A DNA stretch of 64,000 bases from Ilyonectria destructans (Eukaryota; Ascomycota; Sordariomycetes; Hypocreales; Nectriaceae). Where the stretch lies: contig JAHEWK010000002.1 in the NCBI GenBank assembly GCA_020740775.1, positions 1,860,001 through 1,924,000 on the forward strand, in the 5' to 3' direction. This document shows positions 35,065 through 45,891 of the stretch, one piece after another. A model generated the notes under the pieces. The model saw nothing but the letters and a program-made list of their open reading frames with translations. It ran no database searches and had not been told where the DNA came from. The position numbers and the translations under genes were made by a program. Within the stretch, counting starts at the first letter, position 1, and the number at the start of each line of letters is the position of its first letter.

Positions 35065-35811
35065 CTAAAACCACCTATGAAAGACTTTCTTGAAGAAGCC
35101 TCGATAGCCAACCTTTTCTACTTTGTCCAAAACCTCCTTTGTATCTTTCTTCACGAACAGGTCCAGTTTCTTCGACAAGTCATCTGGCTTCTCCCAGTGG
35201 AACTGTAAAAGCCAGAAACTAGCCTGGTACAGCGAAACCGTGAACTTCAGCAACCTTTTCCACTCATCGACCATCTTCTCCGTTTTCCTCAAGAGTTCAA
35301 GAAGGCTGCATTCTAATTCAGTGAGTGCCTTTTCACATGCCCCATGTACTTTATTATGCACCTCACGTACAAGGTCGACTGACCTGCGTGCTTCCTCGAG
35401 CATGTCGCTAATTTCCGTAATTTGCCGTATTAAGCCGATGACCTCAACCAGCGACCGTTGACGAGCAGTGGTCATCTCACAGAAGTATGGCATACCGCCA
35501 TATGGGAAGAGAACCTCGTCCAAATTTCCGATTGAATCCCAGGCCTGGGACTTTTGCTGACTGCTGGGTTGCTCATAACGGTGCAGTTCGATATCGCCGG
35601 TACAGGTTCTGAAAGTTGGGCACTGTATCTTCTTCTTCAGCACCCTGCAGCACCCGTGCTCTTCACAACGAAACCACGATTTGATGCGAGGATCTGGCTT
35701 GCAGGCGCACTCGGGCGACACCGTGAAGGTGTCCACGAACTGCTCCTCTCCATTGAAGACCACCGGCCGGACGTCGCAGACCATGGTATGTGTGACCACC
35801 TGGTAGCACAT
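35065..35811 (-). CDS. Hypothetical protein with N-terminal Cys residues and C-terminal helical region, 248 aa
   Basis: The frame starts at ATG 35811 (MCYQVVTHTMVCDVRP). The first 75 residues hold about ten cysteines (CACKPD, CEEHGCC, CPTFRTC), which could bind zinc. Residues of about 115-245 are helical and charged, with possible coiled coil (EMTTARQRSLVEVIGLIRQI, ELECSLLELLRK). No signal peptide or known domain. It lies between tRNA-Asp and the ABC transporter, facing away from the former. Family unknown; coding nature is likely from length and composition. Confidence 0.65.
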   Translation of the reverse strand: MCYQVVTHTMVCDVRPVVFNGEEQFVDTFTVSPECACKPDPRIKSWFRCEEHGCCRVLKKKIQCPTFRTCTGDIELHRYEQPSSQQKSQAWDSIGNLDEVLFPYGGMPYFCEMTTARQRSLVEVIGLIRQITEISDMLEEARRSVDLVREVHNKVHGACEKALTELECSLLELLRKTEKMVDEWKRLLKFTVSLYQASFWLLQFHWEKPDDLSKKLDLFVKKDTKEVLDKVEKVGYRGFFKKVFHRWF

Positions 35812-36280
35812 GATGATGGATTGCGGTTTCGATATGTGTATTGTAGAGCGTAAATTATGTCAGGGGAGTTCAAGCTCGGCTGTTGTGCTTGAGAGTTGTA
35901 GGCTTGTGAAAGTTTTCTTGGAGATGCGTGTATGCCTCCATTTAAATGAACATTTTGGAAGACTGGAGAAAATAATGATCTACTGTCTTAGAGTTCTTGG
36001 ACTATTGTTCATTAGGACAAAGCAATTGAGCAAACGGGATCCAGTGGTGTTTGCCAACTCGACAAAGAGAGTAATAGGACCGCATAATGCGTCACAATAA
36101 AGAAAGAAGGAACACGAGAACATTGCAAGTGCATTGTAACAAACAAAATCGATTACAGCCAGTCTTCGAAGACTATTCTAACTAAATTTCCAAGGAAACA
36201 TGTCTCTGTAGAGGGAGGTATCATGAGGAATATAACGTGCATCAATACAAACAAAAAGAATCTCAAGCCTCAAGTCCAGC
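35812..36280. other. Intergenic, nothing recognised
   Basis: 5' flank of the 248-aa gene and 3' flank of the ABC transporter, both on the minus strand. It is AT-richer than the flanking genes, as expected for non-coding DNA. Confidence 0.45.
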
Positions 36281-39200
36281 CTAAGATGACCCAAACTTTA
36301 AGATTCTCATCCACGTGCTCTCCTTCTTCTCTTCTGAGTTCTCCTCCTTCACGTTGTGCTGTCCGACAATTGCCAGGAACACCTGGTCTAGCGTCGTTGG
36401 GCTGACACTGTAGTGACCAACACCCAACTGCTCTTTGTACTCCTCCAGCAAAATTACCAGATGGCCAATGGCACTCTGGGTAATATTTTGACCAGCCTTA
36501 ATGATCTCGCTCTCCTCCCGACCCTGTGTAGTGGCAAGGACCTGGCTCGCGCGCACCGAGAATCGAATCTGGCCATGATACGTCTTCTCGTCGACTTCTG
36601 CGGAGGGTAAAGTTTGACGAATCCATTGAATAATGCGGTCCATATCCTCGGGAGTGGTGCGAGGCGCGGTCTTGGAAACAAGGTGAATGTGTAGGGCATC
36701 GCCGAAGCGGTGACGGAGGTCATCCGGCGTTCCCAAGGCAAGCATGCGTCGAGCGAGGATACCAGCGCGGCCAGCCAAAGCGTCAGCCTCCTCCATGCTG
36801 TGGGTAGTAAGGAGAATAGATCGGCCCGGTACTGTCGCGGCGAGTGTCTTCCACATGATTCGCTTGGAAGCAGCATCAAGACCAGAAGAGGGTTCATCAA
36901 GTAGTACCACCGTAGGGTTGCCCATGAGTGCAATTCCGAGACTCAGCTTACGCTTGTTACCCCCGGAAAGGGCATTCGCCATGCGAGTGGAGAATGAACT
37001 GAGGCCGACAGCTTGTAGTACGGCATTCACATTATGATCCACATCTGGGATACCTCGAACCTTGGCGTAAAATTCCAGATGCTCCCTAACCGTCATCTGA
37101 TCCATCGCATCAAACTGGGGGCAAACACCGAGGTTGGCTCGAGCATCAGCAAGGTTCTTGGTGACAGAAACGTCCTCGACAAAAACATCACCGCCGTTGC
37201 GGCTAGGTTTGATATCGCCGCGGATGATCGAAATGGTAGTGGACTTGCCGGCACCGTTGGGTCCTAGAAGAGCAAAGACCTCGCCGCGCTTGATACCGAA
37301 GGTGACGTTATCGACGGCCGTGTTCTTGCCAAAGCTCTTTGTGACATTCACTACGCGCAGACCATTCTCATTCGCTGCGTTGCTCGTGACTCGAGCGAGC
37401 TCGTTGGAAATCTCTTCATCTGATAGCTCTGAGTCGGGTACTGGTTTCTTGTTGCTGCTAAAGAGTCCGAGAAGAGACGAGCCGGCAGAACCCTGGTCCA
37501 ACCAGATGAGTAGTCCAAACAGGACAAAGGATTGGACGATGAGGTAGAGAATCGGACCACCAAAGAACAGGATTCCTCCAGGGTTGGAAACAAGTTTATC
37601 GCCGTCGCAGGCAGTGGAGAAGAGGTTCAGCGAGACGAACAACGCTCTCAAGACCGATCCGATGGGTGCAAGTGCAGATATGACAAAGTGGACATAGAGG
37701 AGACTCGAGTCGATCTTTGTAACTGGAGAATAGGTGATGACGCACAGGTACGAAATCAAGTAAATCAAGAAGAAGAAGGCCTGCGTGGATGCAGCCCAAG
37801 CATAAGTGCCAAGCTGAGTCTTGGTGAAGAGGGAAATGACATAGGCCATTAGGATTGCGGCGATGGCATACAGGAAGAACACCAGGAAGACGTAGCCCAG
37901 GTGGAACCAAATGTTAGAGATGCCAGCCCATATAGCTGTGACGATTGCAGAGCTAACAAGGGCAATGGAAAAGTCAAACAGAAGATATGCGATCCAGAGA
38001 GGGAATGGGCGAACACCATTGGAGTATTCGAGGCCACGAACGAATCTGCGGCGTTCCATGCTGGGGTAGAGAGCGAAGAAGGCTGGGTATACCGACAATG
38101 CAATGCCCATGTAGACAATCAGGTTCAAGGCGTCGCCAGTGCTGGGGCTGAAGGGAATCTCAAAGGAAGACCAAGTTGTGGCGATGGACGTGTTGGTCAA
38201 GATGACATCGAGAAACTGCTGGGCGGTCATTGGGCTGGTAAGGAACAAGTTGGCAACCCAAGCAATCGTGGGGTCTTGGTCCTTGTCTCCCAGCCACATG
38301 GCCGTGGTGACGTTTTTGCGGTGTTTTTCGATGAACGATTGGAAATCGCTAAACGTGTCGACAACCTCAAGGTTTGACAGAGCGCTCGTGGCAGCGGAAG
38401 AATCGCCACTTCCCATGCCACCGAAGAGGGGGGCAAAGAGGCTAGTCAGGACAGATGTAGACAGCTTAGACGGTGGACCAGCTAGGAAGATGACCTGGTC
38501 ATCTGAGTTGATTTGACTGAAGGCATCTTCAGTCGACGAGGTCGAGGCCTGGTCAGCTGGAGAGCAACCGGTGGGGTCCTGGCCTTTGATGTAAAGCGAA
38601 GTCAATCCAGCCGCGATGATTGGGAGAACAAAGGCAACCATGTAGGGGATTCGGTTTCTCTTGAGAATTGTCAAACGCTTCATGAACAATATGGAGGCTT
38701 GTTTCACATATCCGACTCTCTGTCCATCCAGCAACTTCAGGCCCTTGGGAGCGCCGCTCTCCTTTTCAGAAGACTTTTCGTTGTCGTTGGACGGGACGGA
38801 CATGGGGTTTGTGTCTCGGAAAGCTTCTTCCTCTCTGATCTCTTCTGCAACCTGGAGGAAGACGTCTTCGATGGTAGGGCCGGAGAAGCGATACTCGTTG
38901 ATTTTGGCGGTTTCCAGGTCCTTGATGACAGATGCAGCAAGTTGAGAGGAGGGTGCAGTATAGGTAACCAGGTCAAAGGCATCCTTCTTATTCACTCCAT
39001 CAATATCGGGGCTCACTTCGAAACCTTGATCCTTGGGCACATTGACTTTGTATCCTCCGCCAAGTCTGTCCTTGAGTACGACAGATGATCCTTCGGCACG
39101 GAGAGTTCCCTTGGAGAGGATAGCGATGTGATCGGCGAGGAGGTCGGCTTCGTCCAAGAAATGGGTAGTCAGAATCAATGTCCTTCTACCACGCTCAGCC

Positions 39201-41143
39201 AGCAGGATATCCCAAAGCTTTCGTCGCGAGAGAGGGTCAATACCGCTGCTAACTTCATCAACACAGCAAACGGCACTGCCACCGGTCAACATCATTCCCA
39301 GTTGAAGCTTTCGTTTTTGGCCACCTGAAAGAGTCTTGGCAAAGGCCCTTCGCTTCTTCCAGAGGTCAATGGCCTTGATGAGTTCGTGAATTCCCTCGGT
39401 AGTAGCTCGGGCATTGGGGGCTTTGAGATGGTTGAAGATGCGGATGTGTTCTTCCACGGTCAGGTCATCCCAAAGGACATTCTTCTGCGGAGCAATTCCA
39501 AGACCGCCTGAACCGTCGATGGTGATGGATCCGCTGGTCAGTTTGTTCATTCCAGCAATGGCATCCAAGGTAGTACTCTTTCCACTTCCGTTGGCACCAA
39601 GAAGGGCGACAATCTGACCTCTACCTACGTTGAAGCTCAGCTCGTTGACGGCTATCACCGGTTCCTTCTTGGCGGCGCCGCGATTGAACAGACGAGACAA
39701 AATTCCGGGCTTGTAGATCTTTGAGAACTGCTGTAGTTGCACGGCATTGTCTCCCATGCTGTCCACCTCGTCCTGCTGAAGGAGGATCTTGCGTCCCTTG
39801 GTTGAGGTGCCATAGAGTGCGTTTTCAATGACGGCACCGAGAAGGGGGTAAGCGAATATTTGGATTATAAGGAAGATCCAGATGACGATGCCGGGAATCT
39901 TCCACGGACTGTCAGGGGCAACCTCGACGAGGTTAGTGGGTCTACCCACTTTCTCGAAGCGAGCCATGTTGGTGGTGAAGAAGACGTAGGCACAAGGAGA
40001 GAACAGTAGTGACAGGATAGCAACCGGGCCAGTGCCGGGCGAAGAAAGGGACTGGGCAAGAATGCCGAGAAGCATGCAACCCAAGAGAGAAGTGATGCCA
40101 CTTAGTTGGGCTTTCTTGAAAAGGGAGGCGAAGACGATGGCAAAGGAGGCAAAGGCCAGACCAGCAAGAATGTGGAAAATCAGTACGATGCCGATGCTCG
40201 TGTTGGAAAAGACACCCTGACGGATAGTCAAAGAGCCGACAATCCAGGCAGGGGCGTAGATGAGAGAAAAGGACAGGTGATGGGCAATAATCCTGGCGGC
40301 TTGGGCCTTCCAGGGCTTGCTCACGGGCATCATGGCATCAACCAGTTGGGACATGCCCGTCTCGCGTTCAGTAGCGATGAAGCCAGTCAGATGGTATGTG
40401 ACCCAGATGACAGTGGCGATAAAGGCAACGGCCATCCAGCTGGTGATGATTTTTTGGTAGACTTTTCGGATGCGGTCTCGGCGCTCCGCTTGGGTCAAGG
40501 TGGTGAAGGGATACTCCATGGTGTCGTCAAGAGAAGTGTCGCTCGAGCTGTTCATACGGACAATGATGGAGTCGACAGCGCGCTGGACGGGAAGGATATA
40601 GATCTCTTGATCGTTGCTGGATGTATCGACGTCGATCTTGCCGACACTGCTGACGAGAGCGCCATCGGTGCGAATGGTGTAGTTCCAGATACCACCGGAG
40701 CCTTCGTCAGGAGAGGATCGCATAACAACTGCACCGAAGCATGTTGTAACGCCGCGAAGACTACTACGACACTCGGTAGTGAGCTGGTCCTCATCGTCAA
40801 CGCGCACCACTTCAACAAAGTCGGCCGCGGCTTTAGCCTGGCTGGCAAGCGTATCAAGAACAGATTCAATGTTGCCGCCTGTAAACCCATTGTTGACGAG
40901 GACGAACTTATCGCGGCTGCTGCCATGGGCTTTGTCGAATGCTTGAGCTAACGTCTTGACGGGATGTGGGGTGCCTATGCCAAACACCGCAGGCGGGACA
41001 AAGAGATTCTTTGCAAAGCTGAAGAATGAAGCTAGGATGATTGGGAGGAGGAAGGCCATCAAGATGCAGAGGGCAAGGTGGCGGAAGAGGAGGATGCGTA
41101 GGTTCTTGCCCATGAGGGTCACAACCTGCTTGAAGAAAGTCAT
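36281..41143 (-). CDS. Full-length ABC transporter of the ABCA type, 1620 aa, intronless
   Basis: One uninterrupted frame starts at ATG 41143 (MTFFKQVVTLMGKN). Topology is TMD1-NBD1-TMD2-NBD2. TMD1 has a first helix at about 25-45, a large extracytosolic loop and five more helices to about 440. NBD1 has Walker A GANGSGKST (about 514), signature LSGGQKRKL (about 603) and a modified Walker B with CCVDEVSSG (about 625). TMD2 again begins with one helix and a large loop. NBD2 has Walker A GPNGAGKST (about 1294), signature LSGGNKRKL (about 1393) and Walker B VVLLDEPSSG (about 1412). The large loop after the first helix of each half and the signature type mark the ABCA subfamily, whose members move lipids. 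NBD1 has Val-Ser where NBD2 has Pro-Ser after the Walker B Glu. Substrate unknown. Confidence 0.93.
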   Translation of the reverse strand: MTFFKQVVTLMGKNLRILLFRHLALCILMAFLLPIILASFFSFAKNLFVPPAVFGIGTPHPVKTLAQAFDKAHGSSRDKFVLVNNGFTGGNIESVLDTLASQAKAAADFVEVVRVDDEDQLTTECRSSLRGVTTCFGAVVMRSSPDEGSGGIWNYTIRTDGALVSSVGKIDVDTSSNDQEIYILPVQRAVDSIIVRMNSSSDTSLDDTMEYPFTTLTQAERRDRIRKVYQKIITSWMAVAFIATVIWVTYHLTGFIATERETGMSQLVDAMMPVSKPWKAQAARIIAHHLSFSLIYAPAWIVGSLTIRQGVFSNTSIGIVLIFHILAGLAFASFAIVFASLFKKAQLSGITSLLGCMLLGILAQSLSSPGTGPVAILSLLFSPCAYVFFTTNMARFEKVGRPTNLVEVAPDSPWKIPGIVIWIFLIIQIFAYPLLGAVIENALYGTSTKGRKILLQQDEVDSMGDNAVQLQQFSKIYKPGILSRLFNRGAAKKEPVIAVNELSFNVGRGQIVALLGANGSGKSTTLDAIAGMNKLTSGSITIDGSGGLGIAPQKNVLWDDLTVEEHIRIFNHLKAPNARATTEGIHELIKAIDLWKKRRAFAKTLSGGQKRKLQLGMMLTGGSAVCCVDEVSSGIDPLSRRKLWDILLAERGRRTLILTTHFLDEADLLADHIAILSKGTLRAEGSSVVLKDRLGGGYKVNVPKDQGFEVSPDIDGVNKKDAFDLVTYTAPSSQLAASVIKDLETAKINEYRFSGPTIEDVFLQVAEEIREEEAFRDTNPMSVPSNDNEKSSEKESGAPKGLKLLDGQRVGYVKQASILFMKRLTILKRNRIPYMVAFVLPIIAAGLTSLYIKGQDPTGCSPADQASTSSTEDAFSQINSDDQVIFLAGPPSKLSTSVLTSLFAPLFGGMGSGDSSAATSALSNLEVVDTFSDFQSFIEKHRKNVTTAMWLGDKDQDPTIAWVANLFLTSPMTAQQFLDVILTNTSIATTWSSFEIPFSPSTGDALNLIVYMGIALSVYPAFFALYPSMERRRFVRGLEYSNGVRPFPLWIAYLLFDFSIALVSSAIVTAIWAGISNIWFHLGYVFLVFFLYAIAAILMAYVISLFTKTQLGTYAWAASTQAFFFLIYLISYLCVITYSPVTKIDSSLLYVHFVISALAPIGSVLRALFVSLNLFSTACDGDKLVSNPGGILFFGGPILYLIVQSFVLFGLLIWLDQGSAGSSLLGLFSSNKKPVPDSELSDEEISNELARVTSNAANENGLRVVNVTKSFGKNTAVDNVTFGIKRGEVFALLGPNGAGKSTTISIIRGDIKPSRNGGDVFVEDVSVTKNLADARANLGVCPQFDAMDQMTVREHLEFYAKVRGIPDVDHNVNAVLQAVGLSSFSTRMANALSGGNKRKLSLGIALMGNPTVVLLDEPSSGLDAASKRIMWKTLAATVPGRSILLTTHSMEEADALAGRAGILARRMLALGTPDDLRHRFGDALHIHLVSKTAPRTTPEDMDRIIQWIRQTLPSAEVDEKTYHGQIRFSVRASQVLATTQGREESEIIKAGQNITQSAIGHLVILLEEYKEQLGVGHYSVSPTTLDQVFLAIVGQHNVKEENSEEKKESTWMRILKFGSS

Positions 41144-43379
41144 GGCGGCGACAGAAGCCCGAAGGCTGGACGTGAGGGTGTCGTGTCGGTTGAGTCAATG
41201 GATTGTTAATTCGGTAGTTTGATTGAAGGGGAGAATAAGTTCGTTGGATGTCTATTATTTGGAGTTGGTTCGCTGAGATGTCGCATGCGGCGCAAGGAAT
41301 GTAGAGAAAGCCGGCAAAGACGTTGGGTTATCGCACGGGTCGTCGTCGAGAACCGAGCCTACAAACGCCTCAGAAATATTTGCCAACCCGAGCTCCTTGT
41401 GTTGAAAGCTGGGACGAAGCGGCAGAGCGCATCGAAAGATGTCGATGAAGATCTGTGTTGACTCTGGCAGCCGAGCGGAGACGGTTATATTAATGTTTTG
41501 TCCCAGCGGAGGATCTCCACGCCGGGGCAGTGGGCCGCGGGGGTCGCAGTGGGGTGCCAAGTAGCTTGTCAGAGGGCGTTCAGTGGCCGTTTCGCAGGCT
41601 TGCGTTAGAGTTAGCGGGTGTTGGCGCTTGGCAGGCTCCCGTAGTGGTCCGCTGTAGCCTGTAGTGTGGCGTGCAGGGGGCAGCTCAGCGGTCCGTCCTT
41701 CAAAGGAGGTCGGCGCCATGGTAGCAGCGGTGGTCCGCGGCATGGCACCTTTCCTGCGTTAGCTGCGTTCCAAGGTTGCGCAATGACACCATCGGAGCAT
41801 TTCACGCTTTGCGGTCTGTACCGGCGAGCGCTGTAACTGGCCAATACTGTCTCGTTGATGGGAGAATCGGCCTGGACACGTTGTGGCTGTGTTTCTTGGG
41901 AGTCCCGCCGCCAATCCTCCACCTCCAGGCCCGTTTGAATGTGCAAAGCAGATGACGACGACTCATCCCCCTGCCGCTATAGAGCTGAAGAGGGTCATGA
42001 ATCCTCATACGCGAAGGATTGAATCCCCTCTTGCTCGGCGTCGGGTAAATCAGGTGCCAAGATAGCGTCCCAGATCTCAACTCGATGGCATGCGTAATAC
42101 CCGCGCCTCGTGCTCAGCCTCTCGTCATTCTGTATCATCTTCTTATTTGCATTTTCGTATCCTCAGCCAGGCATAATCACTCTATTGCTTACTTTTTTCT
42201 TGTTACCCTCCTTTTCTCGCAATCAACCCCTTGTCGAATCAACGAACTCATAGCCTTCTTCCGGGTCTAGGTTGAATCGATCTCCAGGGGACCCATCCAT
42301 GTCCCCCTCACATCCAATAGTCTCCTCGAATCAATAACCCTTTCCAGCGTCGGCTAGATGACCGCCCGAACTCCGACAGCCCGGCAAGGTTAATGTCCCT
42401 TCGCCAAGACCTCCTGTCTTTGTGTAAACTCTTCTAGTTCCCCGCCTGCATGGAGGTCGCTAAAATGATCACCATGGGGCATTCCGTATTGCTCGGATTT
42501 CTTCCAACCGGCCTGCCTGTGCGTGCCAATCACTCCACCATTTTCTGATGCACATGCTGATCCAGGGCTGAGCCCATCCCTCTCTCAACCTTGCATCCTC
42601 CCGTCTATGGTGCATCTTTGTCGGTTGCCTAATCTATGGCGGTACAGTCGTCCATTAATCCAACTGGGCGCCACAAGGACACCCTTGTCACATTCGCCTA
42701 TCTGTGGTCCGTATCGTCGTATCTGCATCCGGTAACAACACGACACAACCGAGTTTGAGGCCTCTCAGGTACCGTCCCGCACCATGGTACCTGATTGGAA
42801 ATTGCAAAGTCCGAAACCAATGTGAATGTCAACAAGAAGAAGCACATCCATTCCAAGCGAATGTGACCAGCGCGTAGCACTGCCTCCTTACCAGGCCTGT
42901 GTCCAGAAATCCCCAGTTTTCCGGGGTCGCGAAAACTCCCTCGTTGGACACCATTCCAAAAGCGAAATACGACAAGGGATCGCTCTCGTGGCATCTCGGC
43001 GACGGCTAACTTTCAACCTCCGGCACTTTCCTCTTTCGTATTTAGGTTCCGGGGTTCGGTTCCGGAGCGGCGGCTCCAATCAACTCCGATCCGATCAACC
43101 TCCAGGCGGTGGCGGAGGGTGCACTGCCGACCGCTCAAGCTATCAACTGCAATAAAATAACACCTTGTGGCTGGTGATGCCTGACGCTAGGATTGTGCAA
43201 ATCACTCTAGTCGTCAAATTGAGCCGATATGTGGTAGCATTTAGACGCGTCACCTACATGCGCCCGCGAGCAACATGCGCCCGCCTGAGCAACATGCACC
43301 GCAACTTGTCGGCTCTACGTGCCAGCCGCTACAGGCTGACAGCAGTCAGTTGACCAAACTTGAACTCTTTGTAGTTTCT
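41144..43379. other. 2.2-kb intergenic region, nothing recognised
   Basis: The proximal 300-600 bp should be the ABC transporter promoter. A 162-codon frame at 41743-41255 (minus) lacks domain support and sits where a 5' UTR is expected, so I did not call it. Nothing else stands out up to the Rad4 3' end. Confidence 0.45.
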
Positions 43380-45891
43380 TTACTCAATCAGGAACCCTCC
43401 TCCTCCTCCATCGTCGTCGTCGACCATGTCAAACTCCTCAGTGACATCGCTTGGCGCATCATCGAGGTCATCGTCCAACTGTGCCTCCCTTGCTGCCTTG
43501 TCGTCAGCCTCCTTCCTCTCTTCTGCATCCACTCCGCTCCAAATCTGCTCCCTAATTCTCAGCCCCATCAGGAACTTCCTCCACGCTCGCATAGCCCGAC
43601 TTCTCTTCCTCTCGTCCTCCAACTGTTGTTCCAAGTCTCCTAGCCCCTTAATAACCGCCCACACCGCCTCCTCGTACTCTTTGGCGACCACGATACCATG
43701 GAGGACTGCGGTACCGTGCCGTCCCTTGAATTGGAAGCCCGTCAGCGCTGGTGCATAGTCAACTCCAACCACAAACGCTGCTCGAGCGGCGTGTTCGTGA
43801 ATAAGGTGAATGCCTCCGGGTGGGACCATGCTTGGAACATAAACATCGATGTTTCCGAATTTGTTTTTTGGAACGCGACCATTCCGTACTCGTGGTGGGA
43901 CGTAGAGTTCTGTCTGATCCTCCGTGTAAATCGGCGTGCCTGCATCTCCTTGATCGTCATCCTCCTCCTCATCAAACCGTGACCCCTTAGGCCGGGCCTT
44001 TTTCGGAAGCCACTTGACCGGAATCTCGTTTGGTTTGAGCTCCCGGCCCAATCTATACCATTTGTCGGCACTTCTTGCTATTCGCACATCTTTCCGGCGG
44101 TAAATTCTCTCAAGAGGGCCCCGACTCCCAGCGGCGATGGTCCCTGAAGGCGTAGCACTCGGAACCAATACCTCGTTGCGACGTAGGTGCCGCTCTAAGG
44201 CATAAACCGGGTGGTCTTTGAAGTCCTGGACATTTCGCGGCATCGGCTCTCTTGCCTCAACGCCAGCGAGTTCATTATCCTCAATCTGGTCGAGATCTGT
44301 CGGCCGCCGTTGACGATACCTGTTCATTACTTTCTGCCACCACAGGTCCCCGCCCTCTGTCGTGGTCTCCACCCTCAATTTGCGAGTCTTGGCCGTGTAC
44401 GCCTTGGCATATCTCTTCGTCACATCTCGCGCGGTTCCATCAGCGTCGAAAGCTACCACATATGACATGGAGTTTTCTTTGTCCGTTATAGGAGGTTCCA
44501 TCCCCTTGGGCTTCCAGAACGTGTGTGTGACCACTGGGTCAACAGGTTGCCACTTCTGATGGCCGACGTCAAGGATCTCAACCCAATACACTGGGTACGA
44601 CGACTCCTTGATTCTCTTTGGTGCGTCAAACGTAGGGCGCGGTTTTGGTGAAGCAGGCTTTGGCTCAAAATTGTATGCTGTTGCGTTGGGATGACCCAGT
44701 CTCCGGCGGGCAGTAGAGCCACCGGATGGAGAGCCGTAGCCGGCGTTTGCCATCTCCCGATACTTGGCCATCGTGGCTTGCACCTGTTCCTTCTTCAATG
44801 CCTTTGATGTTGGTTTAGTTGGTTTCGGCTTGGGGAGTGTGGGGGCACCGGAGATGCAGGCCAGTGGTTGAAGTGAGCAAACAAGTCGTGCTCGAACTCC
44901 TACGCTCCGTAGAAGCGCGCAGTACAGCTGCGCACCAACATCACGGGAGCCTTGCAACGTCTTTGCCGCCTCGCGAAAGTCGTCGCGGTCCAGACACGAC
45001 TCCATATCACTGGGAGGCTCATACTATTCGGATTAGCAAAATCCGCCAACATAGGCGTCGACATACCTCTTGCAGATGCTCTGGCTCCTCGGCCCACAGA
45101 GCCCTCCTCAGACCTCTTTCAGTGACTTCAAACTTTGTGGCCCAGACTCCCTCAGCTTGTTTCAGTCCTGTTTTGAGACTCTCAGTTCGTCCAAACTGAG
45201 AGAGTTGTGCCCCAGGGTTCAAGTACGAAGCCATTTTATCAGTGAGATGTGGACGTAAATGATCCTGCACCCTGTGGTCGTTGCACCAGTGATTGCGACG
45301 TGCGACATGCGACAGAAGACAAAGAAGATGAGCTTTGTGAATGTTGGCTCTCCGTTCCCTCTCTTCCTTAGTGAGAGGTTTCCGTCTTTCCGCGGCTTTC
45401 TTTGCCTGGGCTGTGGTGGACTGTTGGGCCGTGAGGTTGAGGACCAACTCCAAGGGTTCTTGGGTGGTGGGAATTTCTTTAGGGAGTACTCCAAAATCAA
45501 CGTCTTCAAATACAATGTCTTCATCTTCGTCCTCATCTTCGGATTCCAACTCCATGGTTTGCATGGTCGGCTCTGGTAAAACAACATCCTGAAACTCGAT
45601 GTCTTCATCCTCGGAGTCATCTTCGTTAACCTGTATTGTCTGGTCGCCTTGTGCGGCTCCGGAGCTTGAAGCTGGTTCTTGCTCTGGTACTTTCTCTGGC
45701 ACTTGCTTCTCTGGAGGTTTCTCTTCTCGACTTGGGCCCGCGCGACGCCGTTTCAGCGGCCGCTCAGGTGGGCTGCGATCCTGGGCATTCACGCCGGCCT
45801 CGGCCAACATGTCCTGGTAGACATCCGGCCCGCTCGGTGTCCCCGCAGCCAGCCTGCTGCTGGCCCTCGTAGTCCGCTTCCGACCAGCCAT
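43380..45891 (-). CDS. rad4: DNA repair protein Rad4/XPC, 822 aa
   Basis: Exons 45891-45067 and 45023-43380 join across a 43-nt intron (GAG|GTATGT...AATAG|TAT, phase 0). The N-terminal 275 residues are basic then very acidic (EDEDIEFQDV, SEDEDEDED) and lead into the transglutaminase-like fold: YCALLRSVGVRARLVCSLQPL at the splice, then VYWVEILDVGHQKWQPVDP at about 420. The beta-hairpin domains follow: BHD1 from FKDHPVYALERHLRRNEVL (about 530), BHD2 around IYRRKDVRIARSADKWYRLG (about 590) and BHD3 around GNIDVYVPSMVPPGGIHL to HGTAVLHGIVV. The tail is acidic with a poly-Asp/Gly stretch. Family knowledge: it recognises helix-distorting lesions for nucleotide excision repair with Rad23. All domains appear complete. 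Confidence 0.95.

Noticed and set aside
41255..41743. 162-codon open frame upstream of the ABC transporter (minus)
   Set aside because: It lies where the 5' UTR/promoter of the transporter is expected and has no recognisable domain or start context.
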